Assembly: GCF_000730385.1 (NCBI RefSeq)
Contig: NZ_CP008849.1
Coordinates: forward strand, 3,286,001 to 3,350,000
Direction: 5' to 3'
Length of the DNA: 64,000 nt
DNA from: Alteromonas australica
GTDB taxonomy: Bacteria; Pseudomonadota; Gammaproteobacteria; Enterobacterales; Alteromonadaceae
Shown here in pieces: positions 1 through 9,057 of this stretch. Each line of letters begins with the position of its first letter. Positions within the stretch are counted from its first letter, which is position 1. Made by a program: the position numbers and the translations under genes. The notes below the pieces were generated by a model. It worked only from the letters and a program-made list of their open reading frames with translations. It was not told the origin of the DNA and did not search any database.

Positions 1-1
1 G

Positions 2-466
2 AATACAATGCTAAGTTCGGGTCTACCATCACCTGCTCATTTACTGTTATTAAAGCAGGAAGGCGTGGTGCGGGTTATCGACCTTATTCCTGGAAACAGA
101 AGTGAAGAAATCAGCATCGTTAATGAACTGGGGATGCAGTATCACAATATCCCCGTCGCCTGGACAAACCCACAAGTGAGTGACTTTTTAAACTACTCCG
201 CGTATATGTCACTGCATCGCCCTGAGGAAGGTAAAGTACTCACCCACTGCAAGCTCAATTGGCGAGGTGCCGTCTTCACTTATTTGTATCGCATCACAGT
301 ATTATCGGAAGATGAAAAAACAGCGAAACAAGACCTACTTGCCATTTGGCAACCCAATTCAACGTGGTTTGCGTTTATGAATAAGGTTATCGAGCATCAT
401 AGCGCGGCCAATCAAACACGCATTGTCACCACGGTAGAACCCAATTTAGACGCCCAGAACCAATAG
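2..466 (+). CDS. Cys-based phosphatase-like protein (partial, 5' end cut by window)
   Basis: The frame is open to the left edge, and the first in-window ATG at 8 is probably internal because the segment SSGLPSP matches the SGQPS-type motif that lies well inside these proteins. The signature THCKLNWRGA holds a Cys and an Arg separated by four residues, followed by a helix, as in the small dual-specificity-like phosphatases related to the N-terminal domain of beta-lactamase-hydrolase-like proteins. The substrate is unknown. It lies about 160 bp upstream of arsR and does not share its promoter. I see the motif directly; catalytic activity is inferred from the family. Confidence 0.6.
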   Translation, partial: NTMLSSGLPSPAHLLLLKQEGVVRVIDLIPGNRSEEISIVNELGMQYHNIPVAWTNPQVSDFLNYSAYMSLHRPEEGKVLTHCKLNWRGAVFTYLYRITVLSEDEKTAKQDLLAIWQPNSTWFAFMNKVIEHHSAANQTRIVTTVEPNLDAQNQ

Positions 467-513
467 CCGCTCCTTTTTCATGGTCCATGATTAAACTCTT
501 GCCATGTTCCTTG

Positions 514-541
514 TTGACACATACGAATTTTCATATATGAT
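514..541 (+). promoter_or_regulatory. Sigma70-type promoter of the ars operon
   Basis: TTGACA at 514-519 and TATGAT at 536-541 are separated by 16 bp. The -35 is a perfect consensus and the -10 differs at one position. It points at arsR, whose start is about 85 bp downstream, and it overlaps the inverted repeat described next. Confidence 0.65.
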
Positions 542-556
542 TTAACACATATGAAA
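529..556. promoter_or_regulatory. Putative ArsR operator (inverted repeat)
   Basis: TTTCATAT at 529-536 and ATATGAAA at 549-556 form a perfect 8-bp inverted repeat with a 12-bp spacer. The left arm ends on the first base of the -10 element, a position where a bound ArsR dimer would block RNA polymerase. ArsR-family repressors bind AT-rich dyads like this and leave when arsenite binds. The link to this ArsR is inferred from position. Confidence 0.55.
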
Positions 557-626
557 TACTAGATATGTAACTTGTTCGTCAAAATACAGGTGCATAATCG
601 TCTTTTGCATGTCGATAGGTGTAGCC

Positions 627-971
627 ATGAATACTGAAACCAACTGCAGTGCCCTTTCTCCGCTTTCATTTTTTAAATGTTTGTCAGAGGACACACGGTT
701 AAAAACGCTACTTTTGCTTAGTGAGCACACGTCACTGTGTGTGTGCGATCTCACCACAGCACTGGACATAAGCCAGCCAAAAATATCGCGCCACCTCGCC
801 GATCTCAGAAAATGTGGCCTTGTCCTCGACGAAAGGAAAGGCAAGTGGGTTTACTACCGTTTACACCCAGACCTTCCTGGCTGGGCGTCTGACGTAATCC
901 ACAATACGGCTAAACACAATGTTGAGTTCGTTGCTCAGGCACGAGCGAATTTGAAAACCGGAAACTGTTAA
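627..971 (+). CDS. arsR: ArsR-family arsenite-responsive repressor
   Basis: A 114-residue winged-helix repressor. The metal-binding helix has SLCVCDL (Cys38 and Cys40), the As(III)-binding motif of classical ArsR, followed by the recognition helix ISQPKISRHLADLRKCGLV and the wing RKGKWVYYRL. The ATG at 627 is chosen because AGGTG lies 5 nt upstream; another in-frame ATG at 609 would add six residues but has no ribosome binding site. It is the first gene of arsR-arsC-arsH-acr3 and probably represses its own promoter at 514-556. Confidence 0.9.
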   Translation: MNTETNCSALSPLSFFKCLSEDTRLKTLLLLSEHTSLCVCDLTTALDISQPKISRHLADLRKCGLVLDERKGKWVYYRLHPDLPGWASDVIHNTAKHNVEFVAQARANLKTGNC

Positions 972-1015
972 GCATTTACTTATCATCCATCGCTAATTCT
1001 AGGAGCGTACTTTTC

Positions 1016-1498
1016 GTGAAAATTTTATACATCTGTACTCACAACCGCTGTCGTAGCATTCTTTGTGAAGCCATTACCAACGGCAGTGATAGTCACAAGG
1101 GCAGTAGCAAGCTAGAGGCCAAGAGCGCTGGTAGTTCTCCTGTAGGTGAGGTACACCCTTTATCGTTAAAGTATCTCCGTGAACGCGGTTATAGCACTGA
1201 TGGCCTAAAGAGCCAGTCATGGGATGAATTTGAAGATTACCAGGCAGATATTGTCGTGACAGTGTGTGACTCTGCCGCAGGCGAAGCCTGCCCCGTTTAC
1301 TTTGGACAGTCACTCAAAGTGCATTGGGGACTGGAAGACCCATCTAAGCTAGAGGGCTCTGAAGAAGATAAAGCGGCCGCATTCAATAACACCATAGACA
1401 TTATTGAAGGTCGTGTAGCCGCATTGGCACAAATTGCAGAGAAAGGGTTAAGCGGCGATGAACTCAAAGCGGCACTGGCCGACCTCGGAGCAAAGTAA
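1016..1498 (+). CDS. arsC: Arsenate reductase, low-molecular-weight phosphatase fold
   Basis: Reduces arsenate to arsenite for export by Acr3. The N-terminus carries the P-loop CTHNRCRS, in which Cys7 and Arg13 form the CX5R motif of the LMW-phosphatase-type ArsC. Cys84 and Cys92 in [12 protein letters not shown] fit the second and third redox cysteines of thioredoxin-coupled enzymes, and EDPS near residue 108 gives the general-acid Asp. At 160 residues it is slightly longer than the usual 130-140, with an extended C-terminal helix. The start is GTG, supported by AGGAG ten bases upstream. Its stop overlaps the arsH start by one base. Confidence 0.88.
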   Translation: MKILYICTHNRCRSILCEAITNGSDSHKGSSKLEAKSAGSSPVGEVHPLSLKYLRERGYSTDGLKSQSWDEFEDYQADIVVTVCDSAAGEACPVYFGQSLKVHWGLEDPSKLEGSEEDKAAAFNNTIDIIEGRVAALAQIAEKGLSGDELKAALADLGAK

Positions 1499-2217
1499 TG
1501 AGTGAAACACCGGTTCCTTCAACTAACTTAGATATGACCTTGATGCACAAACCAGAGATGGCTGACTTTGCCTCTCAGTTTTCTGAGAGCAAACCCAAAA
1601 TCTTGTTGTTGTATGGGTCGCTTCGTGACCGTTCATATAGCCGTCTAGTGATTGAAGAATCAGCACGCCTTTTAGATTACTTTGGCGCTGAAGCGAAAAT
1701 CTTCGATCCTCGTGGCCTTCCGCAACCGGATACAGAAGACGAAAACCACCCAAAAGTTAAAGAATTAAGAGAACTAATGATGTGGTCTGAAGGGCAAATC
1801 TGGTGCTCTCCAGAACGTCACGGCAGTATCACGGGAATCATGAAAAGTATCATTGATTGGGTGCCTCTAAGTTTGGGCGGCGTGCGTCCTACACAGGGAA
1901 AAACCCTTGCCCTTATGCAAGTGTGTGGCGGCTCTCAGTCATTTAATGCTGTTAATCAAATGCGAATTTTAGGCCGATGGATGCGTATGCTCACCATTCC
2001 TAACCAATCGTCGGTTGCCAAAGCATTTCTAGAATTTGATGACGATGGGCGAATGAAGCCATCACCCTACTACCACCGCATCGTAGATGTGGTCGAGGAG
2101 TTGGTTAAATTCACTCTGCTGACCCGTGACAACAAAGCTTTTCTTGTAGACCGCTACTCTGAGCGGGTGGAAAGTGCGGAAGAAGTCAGTAAACGCGTTA
2201 ATCAGAAATCGCTTTAA
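1498..2217 (+). CDS. arsH: ArsH, NADPH-dependent FMN reductase of the arsenic operon
   Basis: A flavodoxin-like protein of 239 residues. The segment [14 protein letters not shown] is the FMN phosphate-binding loop, and [20 protein letters not shown] with the following [15 protein letters not shown] is the ArsH signature. ArsH proteins oxidise trivalent organoarsenicals and reduce flavin or quinones with NADPH. The ATG overlaps the arsC stop (TAATG), so the two are translationally coupled. The order arsC-arsH-acr3 supports the call. Confidence 0.92.
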   Translation: MSETPVPSTNLDMTLMHKPEMADFASQFSESKPKILLLYGSLRDRSYSRLVIEESARLLDYFGAEAKIFDPRGLPQPDTEDENHPKVKELRELMMWSEGQIWCSPERHGSITGIMKSIIDWVPLSLGGVRPTQGKTLALMQVCGGSQSFNAVNQMRILGRWMRMLTIPNQSSVAKAFLEFDDDGRMKPSPYYHRIVDVVEELVKFTLLTRDNKAFLVDRYSERVESAEEVSKRVNQKSL

Positions 2218-2238
2218 CAAGTTTAAAAGGATAAGAAA

Positions 2239-3252
2239 ATGGGGTTCTTTGAACGTTACCTATCAGTATGGGTAGGTTTATGCATTATTGCAGGTGTGGC
2301 TTTAGGCAGCTTTTTTCCAAACGTGTTCGCCGGCATTGCAGCACTAGAATATGCGCATGTCAATCTCGTGGTGGCCGTACTCATTTGGTTAATGATTTAC
2401 CCTATGATGATACAAATAGACTTCTCGTCTATTAAAGATGTCGGTAAAAAGCCGAAAGGCCTACTGCTTACATTGGTCATAAACTGGCTAATTAAACCCT
2501 TCACTATGGCGTTACTTGGCTGGTTATTCTTCAAGGGTATTTTTGCCGATTGGGTAGACCCCCAAACTGCGACGGAATACATTGCGGGGATGATTTTATT
2601 GGGCGTTGCACCTTGCACAGCCATGGTGTTTGTGTGGAGTCACCTGACTAAGGGCGATGCCAATTACACCCTTGTGCAGGTATCGATTAACGACTTAATC
2701 ATGGTGGTGGCCTTTGCCCCTATTACCGGCTTGCTGCTGGGCGTAACCGATATTACGGTGCCATGGGACACCCTGCTTCTGTCGGTAGTATTGTATGTGG
2801 TTTTGCCCTTGGTGGCCGGCGTTATCACCCGTCAACGCATTGAGAAAAAGGGAAGTCAAGCCGTGTCGGCACTGATTGAGCGTTTCAAACCTTATTCCGT
2901 GCTTGGCTTGCTGGTTACCATTATCCTGTTGTTTGGATTTCAGGCTGAAACCATTTTGGCTCAACCACAAGATATTGTCTTAATTGCGATTCCTCTGCTT
3001 ATACAAACCTACGGAATATTTGCTATTGCTTACTTTGCAGCAAAGCAACTCAAGCTGCCCCATAATGTGGCGGCGCCGGCGTGTATGATTGGTACTTCGA
3101 ATTTCTTTGAGTTAGCGGTAGCCGTCGCCATTTCATTATTTGGTTTGCACAGTGGTGCTGCGTTAGCCACCGTAGTGGGTGTCCTTGTAGAAGTGCCTGT
3201 CATGCTATCTTTAGTATGGTTTGCAAATAGAACACGACACTGGTTCAACTAA
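2239..3252 (+). CDS. acr3: Acr3 arsenite efflux permease
   Basis: A 337-residue inner-membrane carrier with about ten hydrophobic segments. The family motif [20 protein letters not shown] contains the conserved Cys126 needed for As(III) transport, and the last transmembrane region has the conserved Glu in VLVEVPVML. It exports the arsenite made by ArsC using the proton gradient. AAGGATAAG precedes the ATG, 21 bp after arsH. It is the last gene of the operon and is followed by a strong terminator. Confidence 0.93.
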   Translation: MGFFERYLSVWVGLCIIAGVALGSFFPNVFAGIAALEYAHVNLVVAVLIWLMIYPMMIQIDFSSIKDVGKKPKGLLLTLVINWLIKPFTMALLGWLFFKGIFADWVDPQTATEYIAGMILLGVAPCTAMVFVWSHLTKGDANYTLVQVSINDLIMVVAFAPITGLLLGVTDITVPWDTLLLSVVLYVVLPLVAGVITRQRIEKKGSQAVSALIERFKPYSVLGLLVTIILLFGFQAETILAQPQDIVLIAIPLLIQTYGIFAIAYFAAKQLKLPHNVAAPACMIGTSNFFELAVAVAISLFGLHSGAALATVVGVLVEVPVMLSLVWFANRTRHWFN

Positions 3253-3280
3253 TACCTTCGTCCTAGTCAAAAAGGGCAAT

Positions 3281-3313
3281 AAAAAAGGGCTAACGCAAGT
3301 TAGCCCTTTTTTT
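3281..3313. terminator. Bidirectional rho-independent terminator
   Basis: The arms at 3281-3294 (AAAAAAGGGCTAAC) and 3299-3312 form a perfect stem with a GCAA tetraloop and poly-T on the right and poly-A on the left. It can stop transcription from both acr3 and the convergent response regulator gene. Confidence 0.9.
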
Positions 3314-3343
3314 GTATTTAATGCTGGTCGTTATCCCCGTTAG

Positions 3344-3730
3344 CTAACCCACGAGGGTGCTAGGCAACAAAAAACCATATCGGGTGAGTAAATCTTCTAG
3401 CGGTTTGACTTGTAGCGGCTTACCGATAAAACCTAACGCGCCTAATTCCATCACACGTTTTTGCATAAAGGGCTGAATGTCGCCTGAAATGACGATGACG
3501 AAAGTTTCAATTTTTCTCGCTTTAATCTGCTCTAGCACTGCAATACCGTCTAATACTGGCATGGTTAAATCGAGTAAAACTAAATCTACCCGTTGATGGG
3601 CTAGCACCTCGAGTGCGTCCATACCATTTGAAGCTTCAAAAATATTTGCCGCTAACTCTGATGGTAAATTCCTACGGGCAATTTTTCTTGCTAACGCAGA
3701 ATCGTCACAAATTAAAATGTTAAACCCCAT
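3344..3730 (-). CDS. CheY-like single-domain response regulator
   Basis: A 128-residue receiver domain with no output domain. Acidic residues Asp9 and Asp10, phospho-acceptor Asp54 in LLDLTMP, Ser82 in the Thr/Ser switch position and Lys104 in IGKPL are all present, so it should accept phosphate. It stands alone on the minus strand between the ars operon and the divergent aceK, with no kinase next to it, so its partner is unknown. Single receivers of this kind act by protein contact, for example on motors or cyclases. Confidence 0.85.
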   Translation of the reverse strand: MGFNILICDDSALARKIARRNLPSELAANIFEASNGMDALEVLAHQRVDLVLLDLTMPVLDGIAVLEQIKARKIETFVIVISGDIQPFMQKRVMELGALGFIGKPLQVKPLEDLLTRYGFLLPSTLVG

Positions 3731-3930
3731 GGGAGTACTCTTCTTTTATACCGGTAATTAATATAAACACCACTTGGCTATTCTGTAGAGTATATTAAAC
3801 AAAAGTATAAAAAAATGCTTTCTGCGAATTTTTCTATCCCTTTTGTCTGGCGTTTACTGGTAATGTGCAAGAAATGCAGTCATTTAAAATAAAAATAACA
3901 GCGCTTATACACCTAAATTAAGGTTTCAAT

Positions 3931-5640
3931 ATGCAAGATTCACTGGTCGCTAAAAAAGTGGCTTACCTTATTTTGTCTCACTTCGATAAAAGCTATCGCT
4001 GGTTTACACGCATAACACGTGGAGCCCAAGAACGGTTTGAACAAGGGCAATGGCAAGAAACCCTTCACGCTTCAAAAGAACGCATCACTATATACGAACA
4101 AAGCTTATCAGATGCGGTTGCAGAGATTTACCACCTCATCGCCGTTCATAAAAAAGATGAGCAATTTTGGCAGGCGCTAAAAAAGGCTTTTGCCATACAT
4201 CTTGAAGGCCACCCACAATTTGAGCTTGCAGAAACATTTTACAATTCAGTCATTGGGCGTTTGTTTAAACACCGCAAAATAGAAAACGCCATGATGTTTG
4301 TGCTGCCAAGTCGGTGCTTTTTACCAGGTCAAGACAGACATAAGGTGGTGCATAGCTTTGATACCACTACCACCGTGAATGAAATGTATACCTCTATTTT
4401 TAAAATTTACCGCTATAACATTCCATTTGAAGATTACCAAAGGGACATGGCGAATTTAGAGGCGGCGCTTAGACAACGGCTAACTACTGAGCAGCTGGCT
4501 TCGGTACATACCGTAGAAATACTAAAACCGACTTTTTTCCGAGGTAAGGCGGCCTATTTAATTGGGAAGATCTGCATGCCAGAGGAAAGCCTGCCTTTCG
4601 TTATTTCACTGCAGCGCAGTGATAAGCGCATGTTGTTCGTGGATGCCCTGTTAACAGACAGAAAAGACTTAAGCGTAATCTTTGGTTTTGCACGCAGTTA
4701 TTTTATGGCCGACACTCAACACCCTGCGGAGGTCGCCGCTTTCCTTCAAGAATTGCTACCCAATAAGAAGCATTTCGAACTTTACATGGCCTTAGGCCAT
4801 TATAAACATGGTAAGACCGTGTTCTATCGAAATTTCTTAGAGCATATGTCGTCCACCACCGATAAATTCGAAGCCGCGCCAGGAATACGCGGCTTGGTGA
4901 TGATGGTTTTTCACCTTCCTTCCTATGGCGTCGTGTTTAAAATCATTAAAGATGAATTTGCAGAAAGTAAAAAAATCACCCGTGACCATGTGAAAGAATG
5001 CTACAAGCTAGTGAAAATGTCAGACCGCGTGGGGCGCATGGCCGATACTCATGAATACGTTAATTTTCGCTTCCCTTTAAACCGTATTGATCCAGCTTTA
5101 ATTGAAGAATTGAAAGCCACCTGCGCATCGAGTTTAACCTTCACTGAAGACGAACTGATTATTAACCATCTCTACATTGAACGGAAAATGACGCCTTTAA
5201 ATTTATATCTTCAGCAAGAAACCGATGAAGACAAAATAAAAAATGCGCTCAATGAGCTAGGCTTATGCATCAAGCAAATTGCCATGGCGAATATCTTCCC
5301 CGGTGACATGCTGCATAAAAATTTCGGCATCACCCGCCATGGCAGGGTGATCTTTTACGACTATGATGAAATTTGTTTAATGCATGAGCGCAATTTTAGA
5401 GACATACCAAAATCTGATGACCCCTACGCCCTTGATACGCTGTCAGTGGCACCCAATGATGTATTTCCAGAACAGTTTGAGCACTTTATTGTTGGAAAAC
5501 GCAAGCTTAAAGACATTCTCAAGGCGTTGCATGGCGATTTGATGACTTCCGAATATTGGCGTGAGGTACAAAGAAAATGTGCTAAGGGCGACGTTCAACA
5601 CTTCACGCCTTACAACGCTAACGTGCGCTTTACGCGTTGA
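3931..5640 (+). CDS. aceK: Isocitrate dehydrogenase kinase/phosphatase
   Basis: At 569 residues it is close to the 578 of the E. coli enzyme. The regulatory N-terminal half is followed by the kinase-like half, with the ATP loop APGIRGLVMMVFHLPSYGVV, VFKIIKDEF with the ATP-contacting Lys, and DMLHKNFGITRHGRVIFYDYDE as catalytic and metal region. AceK phosphorylates isocitrate dehydrogenase to push carbon into the glyoxylate shunt and also reverses this. It is not next to aceA or aceB here. A 200-bp AT-rich region with no clear regulatory palindrome separates it from the divergent receiver gene. Confidence 0.95.
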   Translation: MQDSLVAKKVAYLILSHFDKSYRWFTRITRGAQERFEQGQWQETLHASKERITIYEQSLSDAVAEIYHLIAVHKKDEQFWQALKKAFAIHLEGHPQFELAETFYNSVIGRLFKHRKIENAMMFVLPSRCFLPGQDRHKVVHSFDTTTTVNEMYTSIFKIYRYNIPFEDYQRDMANLEAALRQRLTTEQLASVHTVEILKPTFFRGKAAYLIGKICMPEESLPFVISLQRSDKRMLFVDALLTDRKDLSVIFGFARSYFMADTQHPAEVAAFLQELLPNKKHFELYMALGHYKHGKTVFYRNFLEHMSSTTDKFEAAPGIRGLVMMVFHLPSYGVVFKIIKDEFAESKKITRDHVKECYKLVKMSDRVGRMADTHEYVNFRFPLNRIDPALIEELKATCASSLTFTEDELIINHLYIERKMTPLNLYLQQETDEDKIKNALNELGLCIKQIAMANIFPGDMLHKNFGITRHGRVIFYDYDEICLMHERNFRDIPKSDDPYALDTLSVAPNDVFPEQFEHFIVGKRKLKDILKALHGDLMTSEYWREVQRKCAKGDVQHFTPYNANVRFTR

Positions 5641-5732
5641 TTAGCCTAGGGGGGCAAAGTGATCGAATTGGGATGTTTGACCAGTATTAGTAGTAGATAT
5701 ATTTCCAACCTTATATACAAGAAGCTGCCATC

Positions 5733-6413
5733 ATGAGAGTGTTACTAGTAGAAGATGATCCTAGAGTTTGCGCAGATATTGAAAAGGGATTGATCAGCGC
5801 GGGACATGAATGTGTGTCTGCCAATGACGGTAGTACAGGTTTAGCATTAGCGTTATCGACCAACGCCGATGTGATTATTTTAGATATTATGCTGCCATTG
5901 CTAGATGGATTTTCTGTTTTAGAGCAGCTTAGAAGCAAAAAAATAAACACCCCCGTTCTTTTACTAAGCGCGAAAAGTGAAGTGGACGACAAGGTGAAAG
6001 GGTTGCGTACAGGTGCCAATGATTACCTCACCAAACCTTTTGCATTTGAAGAGCTTTTGGCAAGAGCCGAAGGCTTAGGTGGTCGGGCACAAACGTCGCA
6101 AGACAAAACAACCATAAAGGTAGGCGATCTCACTCTCGACTTGGTTAACCGCAAAGTATTGCGCGGTGAAACTGAAATTGATTTGCAGTCGAAAGAGTTT
6201 CAATTGCTTGAATGTTTATTGCGGCACAAAGGAAAGGTGGTTACCCGTAGTATGTTGTTAGAACAAGTATGGAATTACCATTTCGACCCGCAAACGAATG
6301 TGATTGATGTACATATTAGTCGATTAAGACAGAAGGTAGATAAGGTGTTTAATGTACCGGTTATAGAAACCGTTCGCGGCACGGGCTACCGAATTTCGGA
6401 TATGCTTGCGTGA
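5733..6413 (+). CDS. OmpR/PhoB-family response regulator
   Basis: A 226-residue protein with an N-terminal receiver (Asp8, Asp9, phospho-acceptor Asp51, Ser79, Lys101) and a C-terminal winged helix from about residue 128 that ends in the typical VIDVHISRLRQKVDK and ETVRGTGYR. It binds DNA when phosphorylated. Its stop overlaps the GTG start of the histidine kinase, so the two form a pair. The stimulus cannot be read from the sequence. Confidence 0.9.
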   Translation: MRVLLVEDDPRVCADIEKGLISAGHECVSANDGSTGLALALSTNADVIILDIMLPLLDGFSVLEQLRSKKINTPVLLLSAKSEVDDKVKGLRTGANDYLTKPFAFEELLARAEGLGGRAQTSQDKTTIKVGDLTLDLVNRKVLRGETEIDLQSKEFQLLECLLRHKGKVVTRSMLLEQVWNYHFDPQTNVIDVHISRLRQKVDKVFNVPVIETVRGTGYRISDMLA

Positions 6414-7834
6414 TTGCAATTGGTAACTTTACCCGAAGCTCTAGCTTTCGGGTGGGTGCCCTGCTTACGTCATTAGCCGTCGCAGCCATCATATTTATTG
6501 TTTACTTCTGGCGCATCGCCAGTAGCGATGTATTCCTTCGTGAAGCAAAAGCCGCGGTTAATGCTGAGGCGTACGCTTACGCCATGGTTTATGAATACCA
6601 AGGCGTAGAAGGCGTCGTTCGCGCCATGAGTGAACGAGGGCTTGCGCAGTGGTCTATCAGTGACGATACCATTGTCGCGTTGCAAGCATCTTCTGGTGAA
6701 CTGTTAGGTGGCAATGTTACCTCTTGGCCGTACATTGAAAGCGTTCAAACCATGGGGAACGACGGGCAAGATGATACGCAAACAGCACTTATTACAGCCA
6801 CGCCTATCATTAATGCCGCCAATCCCCCTCATTCATCGCCCTTACCCTTCACCCATAAGGTGCTATTTAAACGTATTCAACTTGGTGACAATCGCCTCTT
6901 TATTGGCCGTAATATTCATGATTTGTATAGCGCACAATGGTTAGGTAAAACCTTCAGTTGGGTAATTGTGGTGTTACTTAGCGTGCTTGGAATGATTAGC
7001 TTTGCTGTGGCTTCATACGTGGTTAAACGAATAAACCGCATGTCACAAACGGCAGATAACATCATCCGCACAGGCAGCTTACAAGAACGGCTCGAAATCG
7101 ACAGCAACTGGGATGACTTGAGTCGGCTTTCCGTGGTGTTTAACCAAATGCTCGATACCATAGAAAACTCAGTGAACAACATAAAATCTGTGAGCGATAG
7201 TATTGCTCATGACTTGCGAACCCCTTTGGCGCGACTCAGAAATTCACTGCAAAAAATTGATGACCCCTCACTCAGAGATGACACCATTGCAGAAGCCGAC
7301 AACTTACTGAATATGTTTAACAGTTTACTGCGTATTAGTGGTTTGGAGTCTGCCCGTAAGAAAGAAGGCTTTTGTATGGTTTCGTTGAAAGATATCACCG
7401 TGGACGTGATCGACTTGTATCACCCTTTTGCGGAGGAACACCACCTCAAGTTGATTGATCAGTTAACCGAAGTTTCCTTATTTGCCGACCCTAATCTGCT
7501 GTTTCAAGCCATTGCGAATGTACTCGATAACGCCGTAAAATACACGCCCTCAGGAGGCACGGTCACGGTACAGTTAACCTGCACGCCCTCACGTATTGCG
7601 TTATTAATTAATGATAATGGGCCGGGTGTGAAAGCGGATGATATCCCACACTTAGAACGGCGATTTTTCAGGGCGGATGACAGCCGTTCCACACAAGGAA
7701 ATGGTCTGGGTCTTTCTCTTGTTTCAGCCATTGTAAGCATGCACGATGGCCATTTGTGGTTTATCCACGACCCTATGATGCAGGGTCATGGGCTGGGGGT
7801 CGTATTCAGCTTTCCCCGCTCTTCCGGTAGCTGA
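6410..7834 (+). CDS. HAMP-domain sensor histidine kinase
   Basis: A 474-residue inner-membrane kinase. TM1 is about residues 16-34, followed by a periplasmic domain of roughly 145 residues, TM2 about 182-204 and a HAMP linker to about 257. The H-box SDSIAHDLRTPLARL has phospho-His267. The ATPase domain has the N-box NVLDNAVKYTPSGG, the G1 box DNGPGV and the G2 box GNGLGL. The start is GTG, overlapping the regulator stop as GTGA. The periplasmic sensor has no motif I recognise. It converges with the DUF3833 gene, whose stop is only a few bases away. Confidence 0.9.
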   Translation: MIAIGNFTRSSSFRVGALLTSLAVAAIIFIVYFWRIASSDVFLREAKAAVNAEAYAYAMVYEYQGVEGVVRAMSERGLAQWSISDDTIVALQASSGELLGGNVTSWPYIESVQTMGNDGQDDTQTALITATPIINAANPPHSSPLPFTHKVLFKRIQLGDNRLFIGRNIHDLYSAQWLGKTFSWVIVVLLSVLGMISFAVASYVVKRINRMSQTADNIIRTGSLQERLEIDSNWDDLSRLSVVFNQMLDTIENSVNNIKSVSDSIAHDLRTPLARLRNSLQKIDDPSLRDDTIAEADNLLNMFNSLLRISGLESARKKEGFCMVSLKDITVDVIDLYHPFAEEHHLKLIDQLTEVSLFADPNLLFQAIANVLDNAVKYTPSGGTVTVQLTCTPSRIALLINDNGPGVKADDIPHLERRFFRADDSRSTQGNGLGLSLVSAIVSMHDGHLWFIHDPMMQGHGLGVVFSFPRSSGS

Positions 7835-7841
7835 ATAAGCG

Positions 7842-8390
7842 CTAAGGTTGCTTTTGCATAAAAATGGTCACTTCGGCCATCACCACGCCAAATTTTCTAA
7901 TGTACGAGCGATTCATCATTGCGGTGTCGTCGAAGGCCCAGAACCAATCATCAAACGTGACTTCGTACTCGCTATCACCCACGGGCAAATCCATTTGGTA
8001 GTGGAAGTTAAACGCATTTCCAAAAGACGTCCCTAACGCTTCCCCTTTAATATCCCCTGCTCGGCCTGCATAGGTGCCATCACTTTGCTTTTCAATGACC
8101 CACGTGCGGCTAGAGGGCCCCTCGCCTACACCGTAAGTGAAGGTTTCATCTAATATGACGCCTGTGTTTGTGCGCTTACCCTCAATATCAACAATAAAGC
8201 GCTGCACCACTTCGCCAGAACGATTTTGTACAATGCCCCATGCAGTAACTTTACCGTCGAAAAAGCGTTCTAAATTAAACACTGGACGAATGTCTTCATA
8301 GTCGGCTCCGTCCACCGACACACTGCAACCACTCAACACACCCGCGCAAACAAGAATACCTGCGCCCAACATTATGATTATTTTATTCAT
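7842..8390 (-). CDS. DUF3833-type lipoprotein
   Basis: A 182-residue protein with a lipoprotein signal: a hydrophobic segment and the lipobox VLSGC with Cys22 as the expected lipidated residue. The rest matches my memory of the DUF3833 family, with FNLERFFDGKVTAWGIVQNRSG near the start and DDWFWAFDDTAMMNRSYIRKFGV near the end. GAGG lies just before the ATG. It follows the chalcone-isomerase-like gene by 7 bp. These two families often sit together in lipid-modification clusters of marine gammaproteobacteria, but the function is unproven. Confidence 0.8.
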   Translation of the reverse strand: MNKIIIMLGAGILVCAGVLSGCSVSVDGADYEDIRPVFNLERFFDGKVTAWGIVQNRSGEVVQRFIVDIEGKRTNTGVILDETFTYGVGEGPSSRTWVIEKQSDGTYAGRAGDIKGEALGTSFGNAFNFHYQMDLPVGDSEYEVTFDDWFWAFDDTAMMNRSYIRKFGVVMAEVTIFMQKQP

Positions 8391-8397
8391 ATTAACC

Positions 8398-8946
8398 TCA
8401 ATTATTGTTATTCAATAAGGCGTGTCTAAACTCAGGCTCTGAGGTTTTTTCTCCTAGCCAGATGTTAAAAAAGTGCCTGGTAAAATCTTCATCTTCAATG
8501 GTGCCGACTAGGCGGCCATTAAAATAAAAAGCCGAGTGTCTACTTTCTGTTGCTACCCCCGTCAAGGTGTCACCCTCGTCCACATCTGGAAAAATATCGT
8601 CCATTTGTGACATCCATTCATTGAGTTTTTCCTCATCACTAATGCCCTGTTGCCGCATTTCATCAATAGAGCGCTGAGCAATTTTTTTGCCCTTTAAATT
8701 GCGGACATAATCCAATTTAAGGGCGAAAGGTTTGTTGGGTGTCCACTTGCCTTCAGGCGCAAATAAAGTGGCGGTATAAACATCCCAGAAATAGTAAGTA
8801 AAGCGTTGAGAGCCCACGATTTCAGCTTGGGGCACGGCATTTGTTACCGTGGCGGGCACGTCTTCACGGGCGTTAACGCTCGGTACATGCAGCCAATTAA
8901 AGACCAACATTGTGCTTACCCAAACAGTTACCTGAAGTTTTTTCAT
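8398..8946 (-). CDS. Chalcone-isomerase-like periplasmic protein
   Basis: A 182-residue protein with a cleavable signal peptide ending near SVNAR. The body contains VGSQRFTYYFWDVYTATLFAPEG and a conserved Arg-rich stretch LDYVRNLKGKKIAQRSIDEM, typical of the bacterial chalcone-isomerase-like fold. Members bind small hydrophobic ligands, and no isomerase activity is implied. It is the first gene of a two-gene minus-strand unit with the DUF3833 lipoprotein, and is divergent from the PLP enzyme gene. Confidence 0.75.
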   Translation of the reverse strand: MKKLQVTVWVSTMLVFNWLHVPSVNAREDVPATVTNAVPQAEIVGSQRFTYYFWDVYTATLFAPEGKWTPNKPFALKLDYVRNLKGKKIAQRSIDEMRQQGISDEEKLNEWMSQMDDIFPDVDEGDTLTGVATESRHSAFYFNGRLVGTIEDEDFTRHFFNIWLGEKTSEPEFRHALLNNNN

Positions 8947-9057
8947 GTCATGAGTCTCTTGTAATTTTGTCTTTTTTACGTGTATTGGTTTGATAGTTTG
9001 TTCTTACACCCAACCTAGTTATACTTCTCGCTGTAGCACATTGATCATTTTCAGCAC

